Position numbers and translations under genes: made by a program. Shown in pieces: positions 1 to 9,455 of a DNA stretch of 64,000 nucleotides. Under the pieces are notes generated by a model that saw only the letters and a program-made list of their open reading frames with translations, was not told the DNA's origin and made no database searches. Numbering within the stretch: the stretch's first letter is position 1; every line of letters starts with the position of its first letter. The stretch is from positions 11,271,794 to 11,335,793 of the forward strand of contig NC_054536.1 of assembly GCF_017654505.1 (NCBI RefSeq). The letters are read 5' to 3'. This DNA comes from Polyodon spathula (lineage: Eukaryota; Chordata; Actinopteri; Acipenseriformes; Polyodontidae).

Positions 1-152
1 CACATCATTGGGTACTATCAGTCCTCCATTTATTGTTTACTGTTGTCATAAGACTATTGGATTATAAATTAGAACCATCAGTTCACCAGTACTGAATTGT
101 TTGTCATTATCTTGGACACTGCATCACCTCTTGTAATAAAAAAAAAAGTGTG

Positions 153-170
153 TTCTAGAAAGTTCTAGAA
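153..170. promoter_or_regulatory. Perfect heat-shock-element-like array
   Basis: Four alternating pentamer cores, TTC-GAA-TTC-GAA with two-base spacers, form an 18-base match to the HSF1 trimer-binding consensus. It sits near the start of the candidate LTR, about 200 bases upstream of the TATA-like box. Function is inferred from the motif only. Confidence 0.4.
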
Positions 171-636
171 ATGCGTTCGAGTTCATCTGTGCCCTTGCCC
201 TATAATAACCCTGTATCTTATATAACTTGTTTTTGTCACGTTTATATAACTTGTTTTTGTTAGAATGTTCTAGGGAAAGGGATGGTTTATTCAGAGGGCC
301 GAGCCTCGAGGGAGTGATCTGGCCAATTACTCTCTCGCATGCAAAAGCCTAACTTGGTAAGTTATAAAGGACGGGGTTCTCCCCTGCTCTGATGAGAGTC
401 AGCCGTGAGGATTAGCGCACAGTCCTGCTCGGTAATTTCTTGGAGACAGCTTCTTTCTCTTATTAGGGTCGAAGGGCTCTCCCGATCCGCTTGGAAGGGT
501 AAGAATTAGTTCAGTTGCGTCTCATGGATTGTATTGATCTGTGATTAATATAATCTTTGTATGTAACCTTGTTGGGTTGTGTCCCGTTAGGAATATCGTT
601 ATTCGCAGTATAGCATCTGTGTATGTAACTGCGCGC

Positions 637-671
<35 letters not shown>

Positions 672-673
672 TG
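637..673. repeat. (GT)n microsatellite
   Basis: GT dinucleotides, nearly pure, inside the candidate solo LTR. Confidence 0.95.
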
Positions 674-781
674 AAATAATAAAGGACCTTTTAAAATTAC
701 TCTGTGAAGTAATTGTCTTATTTACTTCCACATCAACTTCCTTTTAAATTTTAAAGTAATAAAATTTCACACAACACCTCT

Positions 782-1308
782 ACACCTGCGCACTGCAACA
801 TACATTGCCACAAGATATAAGAATCATTCCCATGGATGCTCGAGGCCCACGCCTGATAATACAACGTCCTAGTATGTTCTTGATGGTTGAAATTTGCTTA
901 ATGAACGTTGACTGTAATAAATGGTTATCGTTATTTCATTACACCTTTAATCCTCTCATTGACTGGCTTGTTGCATGGCTTGGCCACATGCAATGTAGAA
1001 ACTCCAAATTATCATGAGAATATGACAGCATATACATATCACACAAAACATACTATGGTGAAAAAGTGTGGGTAAACCTCTTACTTGTGCTAACGAGCCA
1101 CTTAAATGGACTAAAAAAAAATGTTTTGCTTTGAATCAAGTTTGAAAGCCATACCATATAGTACGTTCACAAGACTTCAGCAATGAAGTTCTCAGTTTTG
1201 CCTTTTTTTTTACTACTGTATAACTATTGTTGGCAAGCTTATTTGAGCAAATAGAAAAAAAAATAAGCATACCAGGGACCAGGGGTTTATACACCTCTTT
1301 CAGTATAA

Positions 1309-1339
<31 letters not shown>

Positions 1340-2079
1340 ATAATTCTTTTCTTCTTAGAAGAATGGGGTGGGTTATATAATTAAAAACAGGGTGTTGCTG
1401 AAATATCACAACGGCCACACCACTGTGATATTCCACCACAACATCCTGGCGTACTGTAATTCATTTATAAAATGTAATTCAGCACTGTTAATTACAAGCA
1501 TACTAATTAGGCATTTATACACTTGATAACAATTTTTATTGTGTTCTTCCACTCTTTTATAAAACTAAGCTGCACTGTGTGCATGTGTGTGTGAGAAAAT
1601 ATATTTATTATTTTACAAATATTAACTACTGATCCCATGTATATTTTTAATAGAATACAATTCTACTGGAGAATATTGGCTTGGTTATGAAGAATAGTTG
1701 CTGAAAATGTGATTGCTGTAATGCTATTGAAAGAGGGCAGTGCAGATGTTTGTGCAGAGTATGCTTTTTTTGTCCCAGGTCATTTCCAGTGTGGTTGAAG
1801 GACTGTTTGAGTTTGATTGGTTCACTGCTGCTTTCAGTAAGCATATGCAACCTTGTATGTGTATCTTTATGGCTTTCGCTTGCCAGTAGTTTCTGATTAG
1901 TAGCTTATTTTTTGTTACCCTTTATTAACATTATTTGCTGTGTTTCAAGCACAATGTTTAATTGGGATACAGTATCTTCAAATGATGAACGGAGATCACT
2001 TTTCAGAGCAAGGTAGGTTCGCGTAGCACAGTGCAGTGAGTACGTGATTATCCTGTGACTTGCGTAAATTGCATAAACC
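782..2079. other. Intergenic, no gene recognised
   Basis: AT-rich sequence with a (TA)n tract at 1312-1339. Short open frames here have no recognisable motif, and I see no RNA gene. Confidence 0.6.
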
Positions 2080-2418
2080 AGGTTGAACTCTTGAAGAAGG
2101 AGGTTGCAAACAAAGTTGCCGTCAACATCGTTAGTGCCTCACCTTGTGATAAGATGTGATTTCATTATTTTTAATTTCATGTAGAAGTAAAAACAGCCAT
2201 TTTTTTAAAAATTCCTAAACAAAATGAACTGTTGACTCATATTTTAAATGCATTTAACATTTAATCATTATGTAATGTGATTTTATTCTTTTTCTTTTCA
2301 TTTAGAAACCAAAAGTATGACTAGTGTTGTCTCAAATGCTTCTAGTTTCATTGTGACAGCCATTTATTTGGGATATTTGTACTTCTCCCCAGGCGTCCTG
2401 ATAAAGTGGTGCCAACTG
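2080..2418 (+). mobile_element. Pogo/Tigger-family DNA transposon fragment
   Basis: The stretch resembles 62440-62732 in the same order: a helix-turn-helix-like remnant, an AT-rich stretch, then a terminal region ending ACTG followed by TA. Reading the right end on the minus strand gives CAGTTGGCACCACTTTATC, the CAGT-type terminus expected of pogo/Tigger elements with a TA target duplication. Only about 340 bases remain and the HTH frame is decayed. The left end was not located. Confidence 0.5.
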
Positions 2419-2550
2419 TACATCGTTGTAGTGGGAGGGGTGTAAGGATTGTTTATTACTCAGAAAACAGAAGTCTAACAGCATCACAGTATAGTGAAAC
2501 TCAAACTACTGGGTGACTCTCAATGCCACTGAGGGTCACAAATATTTCTC

Positions 2551-2760
2551 GGTAACACTGTGTAATGTTACATGAATAGCAGTTTATAACTATATATTAT
2601 TATTAGATGATGTATAACAACATATAAAGCTTTATTAATGCAGTTATAAACCTTTACAAATGGACTTATTAGCACCCAAAACATTATCTTATAAACAATC
2701 TATAGACAGATGATGAATAATAAGCTAAAAGAACTATGGACTATGTTATAAACAAGTACA
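2551..2760. repeat. Left inverted-repeat arm
   Basis: Reverse complement of the right arm near 9600-9802. Rich in TTATAAAC and TTATTATTC-type words. Confidence 0.7.
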
Positions 2761-3084
2761 AATAATAGTCTGTGTTGTATTACTTTTGTTTGCATATCAG
2801 CGAATGAATGTTATTACATACAACTACTAGTAGTAATAATATGTTTATTAATAATAATAATAATAATAATATGAATAATTATCTGCTTTTATTTTTATTG
2901 TGTAAAATATTGAAAAATACGGACATGAGTTTGAAGGAAAACACACACACACGCACACACACTTGGCAATTACCTTGTTTCCACGACGTCTGCAGCATCA
3001 TGCTCCATTGTTCTGTCACTGTTATGAAAGTGTGCTACATTGTTTTCATGACTTTTGTAAAGAAAATCACAGAAAAAATACAAT

Positions 3085-3220
3085 ATGCCACGTCTGTCAA
3101 GAGAGCCTTCATGCAATTGGCATGTTGGAGGCTGGACTAGGGCAGCGTACCGTGACTTGCCGTCTTGGATGCTCACAGCCAGCAATTTCAAACCTTGCAA
3201 GAAGGGATAAGCAGACACAC
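3085..3220 (+). pseudogene. Tc1-like transposase HTH remnant
   Basis: After an MPRLSR-type start and one frame slip, the frame reads IGMLEAGLGQRTVTCRLGCS and continues QPAISNLARR. This is the paired-like helix-turn-helix found at the N-terminus of Tc1 transposases (AIGML..G.SQ..VA...G.S...ISRL.RR). Reading stops soon after, and no catalytic DDE region follows. It is a short broken fragment inside the large inverted-repeat element and may be its own debris or a separate nested Tc1 copy. Confidence 0.6.
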
Positions 3221-4504
3221 TCTGTCAATGATCATTCCTATACTAACCAATATAAAATAATCTGCTTGTAAGAATTAAGCAATCCGCTTATAAGAATCGT
3301 TTCTGGGCAAACTGACTACATGTAATATGGTACTTGATCAAGTGCATTGACATGTACAGCCAATAAAAGCTGTTTTTGAAATTGAATTTGTTCACGTCCC
3401 GCATGATTAGTCTTATACACAGCATGGACAGTGCAATGATGCAGAAAACACTGCATTGTTTGTAATCAAGCGTGACTGCACCACTGCATTATGTAGGTAT
3501 GTTTTTTGTGTTCTCTGTTAGTGAAAATCTGTATCGGTAAGGTAAATACATATTAATTGAATACATACTGAGTACATCAGTGTTCTTGTGTGATATGCAT
3601 GTAGAGGGAGTGGGATTGCGGAGCGGTGAGGTGAGCTAAGCGGAAGGGGAGTTGTGGAGCTTTGCATCTCCGTTAAATGAAAAACTGAGATTTATCACAA
3701 CTAAAAATAAGTAAGCCACGGATGCTTAAATACAGTGGTAGTCCTAATAGTAAAATACTGTAATGTAATTTTAATTTAAAGGCAATTTTATGTGAGTTAA
3801 TAAAATGTAAATTAAACTTTTTTTATAAGAAAATGTATGCTTATGAGTCAAATCCTAGTTCATATTTCTAAATAAGAAAAATACAAAAATTATGTTGTTG
3901 ATTAATGATTAATATTGCTATGATAAATTAGTTTTGGCACTGTGTTCTTCCTGAGTTTCAGGTAACTATGTTTAACTGGATGGATTTTACACTGATTATT
4001 AGTCTCTTGCTGAAATTAGAAATTTGTATTGTATTACTGCAATAAGAATAAAATAAAACACTGTTCCATATTATTCTAGACTTGTTCTATTCTTAAGATG
4101 GATTTTAACACCCCCAACGTAATTACTTATAACTTTATAAATGATGAACATGGTATTCTGGAATGAACATAGAAGACCCACCCCCCAGATGGGCCACCTA
4201 ATTGAATACCTAAGGATGTTTAAAGATGTTCTAGAAAAGAGGTAACTAGTATTTGTTTTCCCCCCCCCCCCTTTACTCTGACCTCTATTGATTGAATGGA
4301 CACATTGGCTGGGTAGACACCCCCCAGATGGGCCACTAGGAAGGCTGTTTCTAGAAATGCAGAAACAATTCTACCATTGAAATAGAAGTCCCTGGATAGC
4401 ATATGTCTTGGTAAATGAAGGGATGATTTTTTTAAAACTGTTTTTTCTCTGCTTAGAAACACTTGGCTTCTAATCCATGTGAGCTCTAAATGAGTTAACT
4501 GTAT

Positions 4505-4546
<42 letters not shown>

Positions 4547-4813
4547 TATTAATAAATTTGAAAGTTCTTTGTTAAAGTTTGTGAAAATATTTAAGATTTC
4601 ATACTTTCACTGAAATGTGTTCTTATATCTGCCTTATATACTGTATTTACATATACAGAGATAGTTACACATAACATACATAATAATTTCTTTATAAGAT
4701 AAGATGGCAAACAAAGGAGGTTTAAGACACCTATATTTACTTACATTAATTCTACGGATGACATATATTTATACCTGCACATAATCAGATACACATACTA
4801 GCTGTATTTATAG
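3221..4813. other. Interior of inverted-repeat element, no gene
   Basis: AT-rich and non-coding. It contains a perfect 19-base direct repeat at 4179-4197 and 4318-4336 and a C38 run at 4506-4543. No coding motif is seen. Confidence 0.55.
4506..4543. repeat. Homopolymer C38
   Basis: Thirty-eight uninterrupted C residues (G38 on the minus strand). A shorter C run lies at about 4260-4271. Confidence 0.95.
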
Positions 4814-4880
4814 TAAGAACATAAGATCATAAAGTTTACAAATGAGAGGAGGCCATTCCCCCATCTTGCTCGTTTGGTTG

Positions 4881-5450
4881 TTAGTAGCTTATTGATCCCA
4901 AAATCTCATCAAGCAGCTTCTTGAAGGATCCCAGGGTGTCAGCTTCAACAACATTACTGGGGAGTTGATTCCAGACCCTCACAATTCTCTGTGTAAAAAA
5001 AGTGCCTCCTATTTTCTGTTCTGAATGCCCCTTTGTCTAATCTCCATTTGTGACCCCTGGTCCTTGTTTCTTTTTTCAGGTCGAAAAAGTCCCTTGGGTC
5101 AACACTGTCAATACCTTTTAGAATTTTGAATGCTTGAATTAGGTCTCCACATAGTCTTCTTTGTTCAAGACTATACAGATTCAATTCTTTTAGCCTGTCT
5201 GCATATGACATGCCTTTTAAGCCTGGAATAATTCTGGTCGCTCTTCTTTGCACTCTTTCTAGAGCAGCAATATCTTTTTTTATAGCGAAGTGACCAGAAC
5301 TGCACACAATATTCAAGATGAGGTCTTACTAGTGCATTGTACAGTTTTAACATTACTTCCCTTGATTTAAATTCAACACTTTTCACAATGTATCCGAGCA
5401 TCTTGTTAGCCTTTTTTATAGCTTCCCCACATTGTCTAGATGAAGACATT
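4881..5450 (-). pseudogene. CR1 ORF2 C-terminal region, broken by frameshifts
   Basis: Continuation of ORF2 after the break near 5455. Pieces such as YNALVRPHLEYCVQFWS and LERVQRRATRIIPGLKGMSY are the conserved CR1/L2 post-RT region. Further slips occur near 5275 in an A/T run and near 4995. The expected stop (TAA) is at 4881-4883, matching the position seen in the second copy at 49611. Confidence 0.85.
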
Positions 5451-7730
5451 TGAGTCAACAAAAACTCCTAGGTCTTTTTCATAGATTCCTTCTCCAATTT
5501 CAGTATCTCCCATATGATATTTATAATGTACATTTTTATTTCCTGCGTGCAGTACCTTACACTTTTCTCTATTAAATGTCATTTGCCATGTGTCTGCCCA
5601 GTTCTGAATCTTGTCTAGATCATTTTGAATGACCTTTGCTGCTGCAACAGTGTTTGCCACTCCTCCTATTTTTGTGTCGTCTGCAAATTTAACAAGTTTG
5701 CTTACTATACCAGAATCTAAATCATTAATGTAGATTAGGAATAGCAGAGGACCTAATACTGATCCCTGTGGTACACCATTGGTTACCACACTCCATTCTG
5801 AGGTTTTTCCTCTAATCAGTACTTTCTGTTTTCTACATGTTAACCACTCCCTAATCCATGTACATGTGTTTCCTTGAATCCCAACTGTGTTCAGTTTGAG
5901 AATTAATCTTTTGTGTGGGACTTTGTCAAAAGCTTTCTGGAAATCTAAATAAACCATGTCATATGCTTTGCAATTATCCATTATCGATGTTGCATCCTCA
6001 AAAAAATCAAGCAAGTTAGTTAGGCACGATCTCCCTTTCCTAAAACCATGTTGACTGTCTCCCAGGACCCTGTTACCATATAGGTAATTTTCCATTTTGG
6101 ATCTTATTATAGTTTCCATAAGTTTGCATATAATAGAAGTCAGGCTTACTGGTCTGTAGTTACCTGGTTCAGTTTTGTTTCCCTTTTTGTGGATCGGTAT
6201 TACGTTTGCAATTTTCCAGTCTGTCGGTACCACCCCTGTGTCAAGAGACTGCTGCATGATCTTGGTTAGCGGTTTGTAAATTACTTCTTTCATTTCTTTG
6301 AGTACTACTGGGAGGATCTCATCCGGCCCAGGGGATTTGTTTATTTTAAGAGCTCCTAGTCCCTTTAACACTTCTGCCTCAGTTATGCTAAAGTTATTTA
6401 AAACTGGATAGGAACTGGATGACATGTGGGGCATGTTGTCAGTATCTTCCTTTGTAAAAACTTGTGAAAAGTAATCATTTAATATATTTGCTATTTTTTT
6501 TTCTTCATCTACGATTTTGCCATTTGTATCTCTTAAACATTTAATCTCCTCTTTGAATGTTCTCTTGCTGTTGTAATATTGGAAAAACATTTTGGAATTG
6601 GTTTTAGCTCCCTTAGCAATGTTCATTTCTATTTCTCTCTTGGCCTTTCTAACTTCCTTTTTGACTTGCGTTTGCAGTTCCGTGTACTCTTTCTGTGTAC
6701 TTTCTTTTTGGTCCTTTTTTAATGCTCTATAAAGTGCCTTTTTTCGCTGAATATTTTTTTTAATTGATCTATTAAACCATTTTGGCAATTTAGTTTTACA
6801 TTTAGATTTGTCTACTTTAGGGATGTAATTGTTTTGCGCCTCTAGTACTACATTTTTGAAGAATAACCATCCTTCTTCTGTGGGTGTTTTCTCTATTTTA
6901 CTCCAATCTACTTCTGTTAGTCTCTGTTTCATACCTTCATAGTTTGCTTTTCTAAAATTGTAAACCTTAGCTTTAGTCATTACTTTTGGGGTTTTAAAAA
7001 ACACTTCAAATGAGACCATGTTGTGGTCTGAGTTTGCCAGTGGTTCTCTGACCTCTGTTTTAGTTATTCTGTCTTCGTTATTTGAAAAGACTAAATCAAG
7101 GCATGCCTCCCCTCTAGTGGGTGCCTTGACAAATTGTGTTAGGAAGCAGTCATTTTTCATTTCCACCATTTCAATTTCATCCTTCGTGCTACCCACCGGG
7201 TTTTCCCATTTTATATGGGGGAAGTTGAAATCCCCCATTAGTATGGCTTCTCCTTTGCTACATGCATTTCTAATGTCATTGTATAACAGATTATTTTGCT
7301 CACCGTCTGAATCTGGCGGTCTATAGCATGCTCCTATTATTATGCCCTTTGAATTTTTGTCCGTTATTCTGACCCATATTGATTCGGCTTTATTTTCTTT
7401 GTCCAGGTTTAACACCTGGGCTTCAAGACTGTTTCTTATGTATAGCACTACCCCTCCTCCTCTTCTGTCCTGCCTGTCTTTCCTATACAGTGTATACCCA
7501 CAAATATTATATTCGTCCCCATCACTCTCAGACAACCAAGTTTCTGTAACACCTATCACATCATAGTTACTTGTTAGTGCAGTAGCTTCAAGTTCTAGAA
7601 TTTTGTTTCTGATACTTCTAGCATTTAGATAAATATATTTAATGGTTGTCTTACCTGAGTTGTTGTTCTTGTTTTGATGCGGTCTCCCTTCTGTTTTTTT
7701 GTTGATTTCTCCCCCCTTCCTTTCTAGTTT
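5436..7730 (-). CDS. CR1 ORF2: endonuclease and reverse transcriptase (C-terminus frameshifted)
   Basis: The frame is open without interruption from the ORF1 stop overlap to about 5436. Numbering from a GTG at 7559: VTETWLS near 4-10, GDFN at 109-112 and SDHN at 177-180 are endonuclease motifs. RT motifs follow: NYRPVSLTS near 467-475, the DFQKAFD catalytic Asp block at 539-545, GVPQGSVLGPLLF near 595-607, and FADD at 625-628. About 58 further codons upstream of the GTG encode the conserved LNARSIRNK start of the endonuclease. No ATG occurs in frame until residue 108, so ORF2 is not started conventionally. A two-base loss near 5455 breaks the frame, and the C-terminal region continues in other frames. 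Confidence 0.88.
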   Translation of the reverse strand, partial: KLERKGGEINKKTEGRPHQNKNNNSGKTTIKYIYLNARSIRNKILELEATALTSNYDVIGVTETWLSESDGDEYNICGYTLYRKDRQDRRGGGVVLYIRNSLEAQVLNLDKENKAESIWVRITDKNSKGIIIGACYRPPDSDGEQNNLLYNDIRNACSKGEAILMGDFNFPHIKWENPVGSTKDEIEMVEMKNDCFLTQFVKAPTRGEACLDLVFSNNEDRITKTEVREPLANSDHNMVSFEVFFKTPKVMTKAKVYNFRKANYEGMKQRLTEVDWSKIEKTPTEEGWLFFKNVVLEAQNNYIPKVDKSKCKTKLPKWFNRSIKKNIQRKKALYRALKKDQKESTQKEYTELQTQVKKEVRKAKREIEMNIAKGAKTNSKMFFQYYNSKRTFKEEIKCLRDTNGKIVDEEKKIANILNDYFSQVFTKEDTDNMPHMSSSSYPVLNNFSITEAEVLKGLGALKINKSPGPDEILPVVLKEMKEVIYKPLTKIMQQSLDTGVVPTDWKIANVIPIHKKGNKTEPGNYRPVSLTSIICKLMETIIRSKMENYLYGNRVLGDSQHGFRKGRSCLTNLLDFFEDATSIMDNCKAYDMVYLDFQKAFDKVPHKRLILKLNTVGIQGNTCTWIREWLTCRKQKVLIRGKTSEWSVVTNGVPQGSVLGPLLFLIYINDLDSGIVSKLVKFADDTKIGGVANTVAAAKVIQNDLDKIQNWADTWQMTFNREKCKVLHAGNKNVHYKYHMGDTEIGEGIYEKDLGVFVDSNVFI

Positions 7731-8659
7731 AAATGCTTCTGAACCTGCTCGAGGATTTTTTCTCCAAGTAGACTGGTTCCCTTGTTATTTAAATGCAGTC
7801 CATCCCGTCTATACAGATAGTCCTTGTTGTAGAATGTGGTCCAATGATCAAGATAGGTGAAGCCTTCCCATGTGCACCACATCTTCAGCCATGCGTTTTG
7901 ATTAATTATTTCTAGCTGTCCATATGGTCCTTTGCAAGGTGCCGGTAGTATACCAGAAAATACCACAGTTTTGGTTTTCTCTTTTAATTTCCTTCCTAGC
8001 TCTCTGAATTTGTTTTGCAGGGATTTTGGTCTGTCTCTTCCAATGTTGTTTGTACCGATGTGGACGACTACTACCGGGTCGTCTCCTGTTCGTTCTAGGA
8101 GCCTGTCCACGTTCTCAGTGATGTGCTTGACCGAGGCTCCCGGAAGGCAGCACACTGTTGTAGTAAGGGGGTCCAAACTGCGAATTGAACTTGCTGTGTT
8201 TCTCAATATGGAGTCCCCAACAATCATGACCTCCCTTCTTTTTGCTGTCTGGTCACCACTGTCAATAGGGTCCTGGATGTTGTTCCTGATGTTGCTCATC
8301 AAAATTCTGAAGTGACTCAAATCTGTTGGTTGTTTTGATTTCTGGTGGTTGTGTTTGACGAAGTTTCTTTTCTTTTTTTCCCTGCTTCTGCCTACCTGAA
8401 CCCAGCTGTTCTGACCTTCTATCTCCCTGGTGGCTTTCAGTCTGTTAGGGGTGATGCAGACTTCCATGAATTGTGGGTGTGCCAGTTCCTCAAGATCCTG
8501 TTGCTGTCGCACTTCTTCCAGCTCCATTTCTAGCATACTTACTAGTTTATGCAAATCTTGGATCGCGCGGCACTTTACGCACACTTGGTTTAGCTCCGCT
8601 GGGTTTTCCCTGATTTCCCACATCAAGCAGGTGTCACAGATTATTGGCTTGAAGACCAT
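7724..8659 (-). CDS. CR1 ORF1 protein (Cys-rich N-terminus, coiled coil, SGNH esterase)
   Basis: A 311-residue intact frame. Residues 8-30 form a Cys-x2-Cys-x15-Cys-x2-Cys motif that probably binds zinc. Residues 33-60 are heptad-like and likely coiled coil, and 92-110 are basic. From about 143 comes an SGNH/GDSL hydrolase: GDSIL at 148-152 (catalytic Ser150), VHIGTNN around 199-205 (the GxN block), and DGLH at 286-289 (Asp/His of the triad). In CR1-like LINEs such ORF1 proteins bind RNA/DNA and carry an esterase of uncertain role in retrotransposition. The start ATG follows a poly(A)-rich leader. The last codons are CAT TTA AAC TAG, making a U UUA AAC slippery heptamer at the stop (see findings). 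Confidence 0.9.
   Translation of the reverse strand: MVFKPIICDTCLMWEIRENPAELNQVCVKCRAIQDLHKLVSMLEMELEEVRQQQDLEELAHPQFMEVCITPNRLKATREIEGQNSWVQVGRSREKKKRNFVKHNHQKSKQPTDLSHFRILMSNIRNNIQDPIDSGDQTAKRREVMIVGDSILRNTASSIRSLDPLTTTVCCLPGASVKHITENVDRLLERTGDDPVVVVHIGTNNIGRDRPKSLQNKFRELGRKLKEKTKTVVFSGILPAPCKGPYGQLEIINQNAWLKMWCTWEGFTYLDHWTTFYNKDYLYRRDGLHLNNKGTSLLGEKILEQVQKHLN
7727..7733 (-). promoter_or_regulatory. Candidate -1 frameshift slippery site (U UUA AAC)
   Basis: In the ORF1 frame the codons CAT TTA AAC TAG contain the heptamer T TTA AAC in correct X XXY YYZ register, immediately before the stop. After a one-base backward slip, translation would enter the open ORF2 frame. An in-frame stop (TAA) in the -1 frame about 20 codons upstream bounds the overlap. 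No strong downstream stem-loop is obvious by eye. Confidence 0.45.
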
Positions 8660-8722
8660 GTTGAGGGTTTTTTTTTTTTTTTTGAAGTTTAGTTTCTTCT
8701 GCAGCTGTCAGCCTGCTTTCCA

Positions 8723-8805
8723 ACTGCTTCTAAACTGCTCTGTACTTTTCCACGCCTGTACTTCTCCCACTTGCTGTCGCTTCCACTCGTTGTCGCTGGG
8801 AAGAC
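8723..8805 (-). repeat. CR1 5' UTR repeat, inner copy (83 bp)
   Basis: 83 bases that match 9016-9098 with two substitutions. The copies are 293 bases apart in the same orientation and lie upstream of ORF1. Each contains short GCGACAGCGAGTGG-type sub-repeats. Confidence 0.95.
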
Positions 8806-9015
8806 TGCCTCATTTAACTGCGTTTTTCTGCTGTGCTGTTGGCTCCTCCCCTCGCCCGTGTCTCACAACAGCGCTGAATTTGAATCAGCTGCTCCGAGTT
8901 TCAGCTTGTTTGTTATCAGAAAAACACACGCGGCTGTTTGACTTTGAGCTGCTGCTGTGTTTCCCCAATGTCCTCTGTTTTCTGATTAAAGCAATTCAAG
9001 ATGCAATTTCTCCTT

Positions 9016-9098
9016 ACTGCTTCTAAACTGCTCTGTACTTTTCCACGCCTGTACTTCTCCCACTCGCTGTCGCTTCCACTCGCTGTCGCTGGGAAGAC
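9016..9098 (-). repeat. CR1 5' UTR repeat, outer copy (83 bp)
   Basis: Second copy of the 83-base unit; its outer edge is taken as the present 5' limit of the element. The spacing suggests tandem promoter monomers of about 293 bases. Confidence 0.9.
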
Positions 9099-9455
9099 AG
9101 TAGCTCTCCACTGATCTCTTTCATATCTCAAGATATGAGTAATCTAGTAGCATGAAAAGTGAAATGATCAAGGATCTGCAAACAGTGACATCCACTCCTG
9201 ACAAAGGATTAATTTGCATTATACAAATTTGTTGGTGTAACTATAAACAATATTTTCCATACAATAAAGGCTTATCAGTTAAGTATGCATAAATAAAATC
9301 AATGTACAATTATAACTTTCATTAACCTCACTTTATTACCATTTGGTGTAGTCATAGATTGATATCTATAAATAAAATCATTGGCATAAGTATTTTATGT
9401 AAACAAGGATATAAATAGTGTCTATTCATACAAAATATATTTGTAAGACAATTCT

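Larger units (their letters stand above)
132..776 (+). mobile_element. Candidate solo LTR of a retrotransposon
   Basis: The block begins TGTAAT and ends CAACA, the usual TG...CA ends of an LTR. It is flanked by the same five bases, CCTCT, at 127-131 and 777-781. Inside are a TATA-like TTATAAAG near 361-368 and an AATAAA near 676, in the order expected of a plus-strand promoter and poly(A) signal. A GT microsatellite lies between them. No gag, pol or second LTR is adjacent, so a solo LTR left by recombination is the simplest reading. The superfamily cannot be told from the LTR alone; ERV or Gypsy-type are both possible. Confidence 0.55.
4814..9098 (-). mobile_element. CR1-clade non-LTR retrotransposon, nearly full length
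   Basis: On the minus strand the order is 5' UTR (9098-8660), ORF1 (8659-7724), ORF2 (from about 7727 down to 4881, frameshifted near its end), then a short 3' UTR ending near 4814 with AACATAAG-type octamers (CTTATGTT on the element strand), typical of CR1 tails. ORF1 carries a GDSL/SGNH esterase; ORF2 carries an apurinic-type endonuclease and a reverse transcriptase. Esterase-bearing ORF1 is a known property of CR1-like elements. The 5' end is placed at the outer 83-base repeat and may be truncated. The EN and RT frames are intact, so the copy is fairly young, but three C-terminal frameshifts make it inactive. Confidence 0.9.

Noticed and set aside
7018..9026. Several plus-strand open frames of 60-200 codons over the LINE
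   Set aside because: They are antisense shadows of the CR1 ORF1 and ORF2 and lack motifs of their own.
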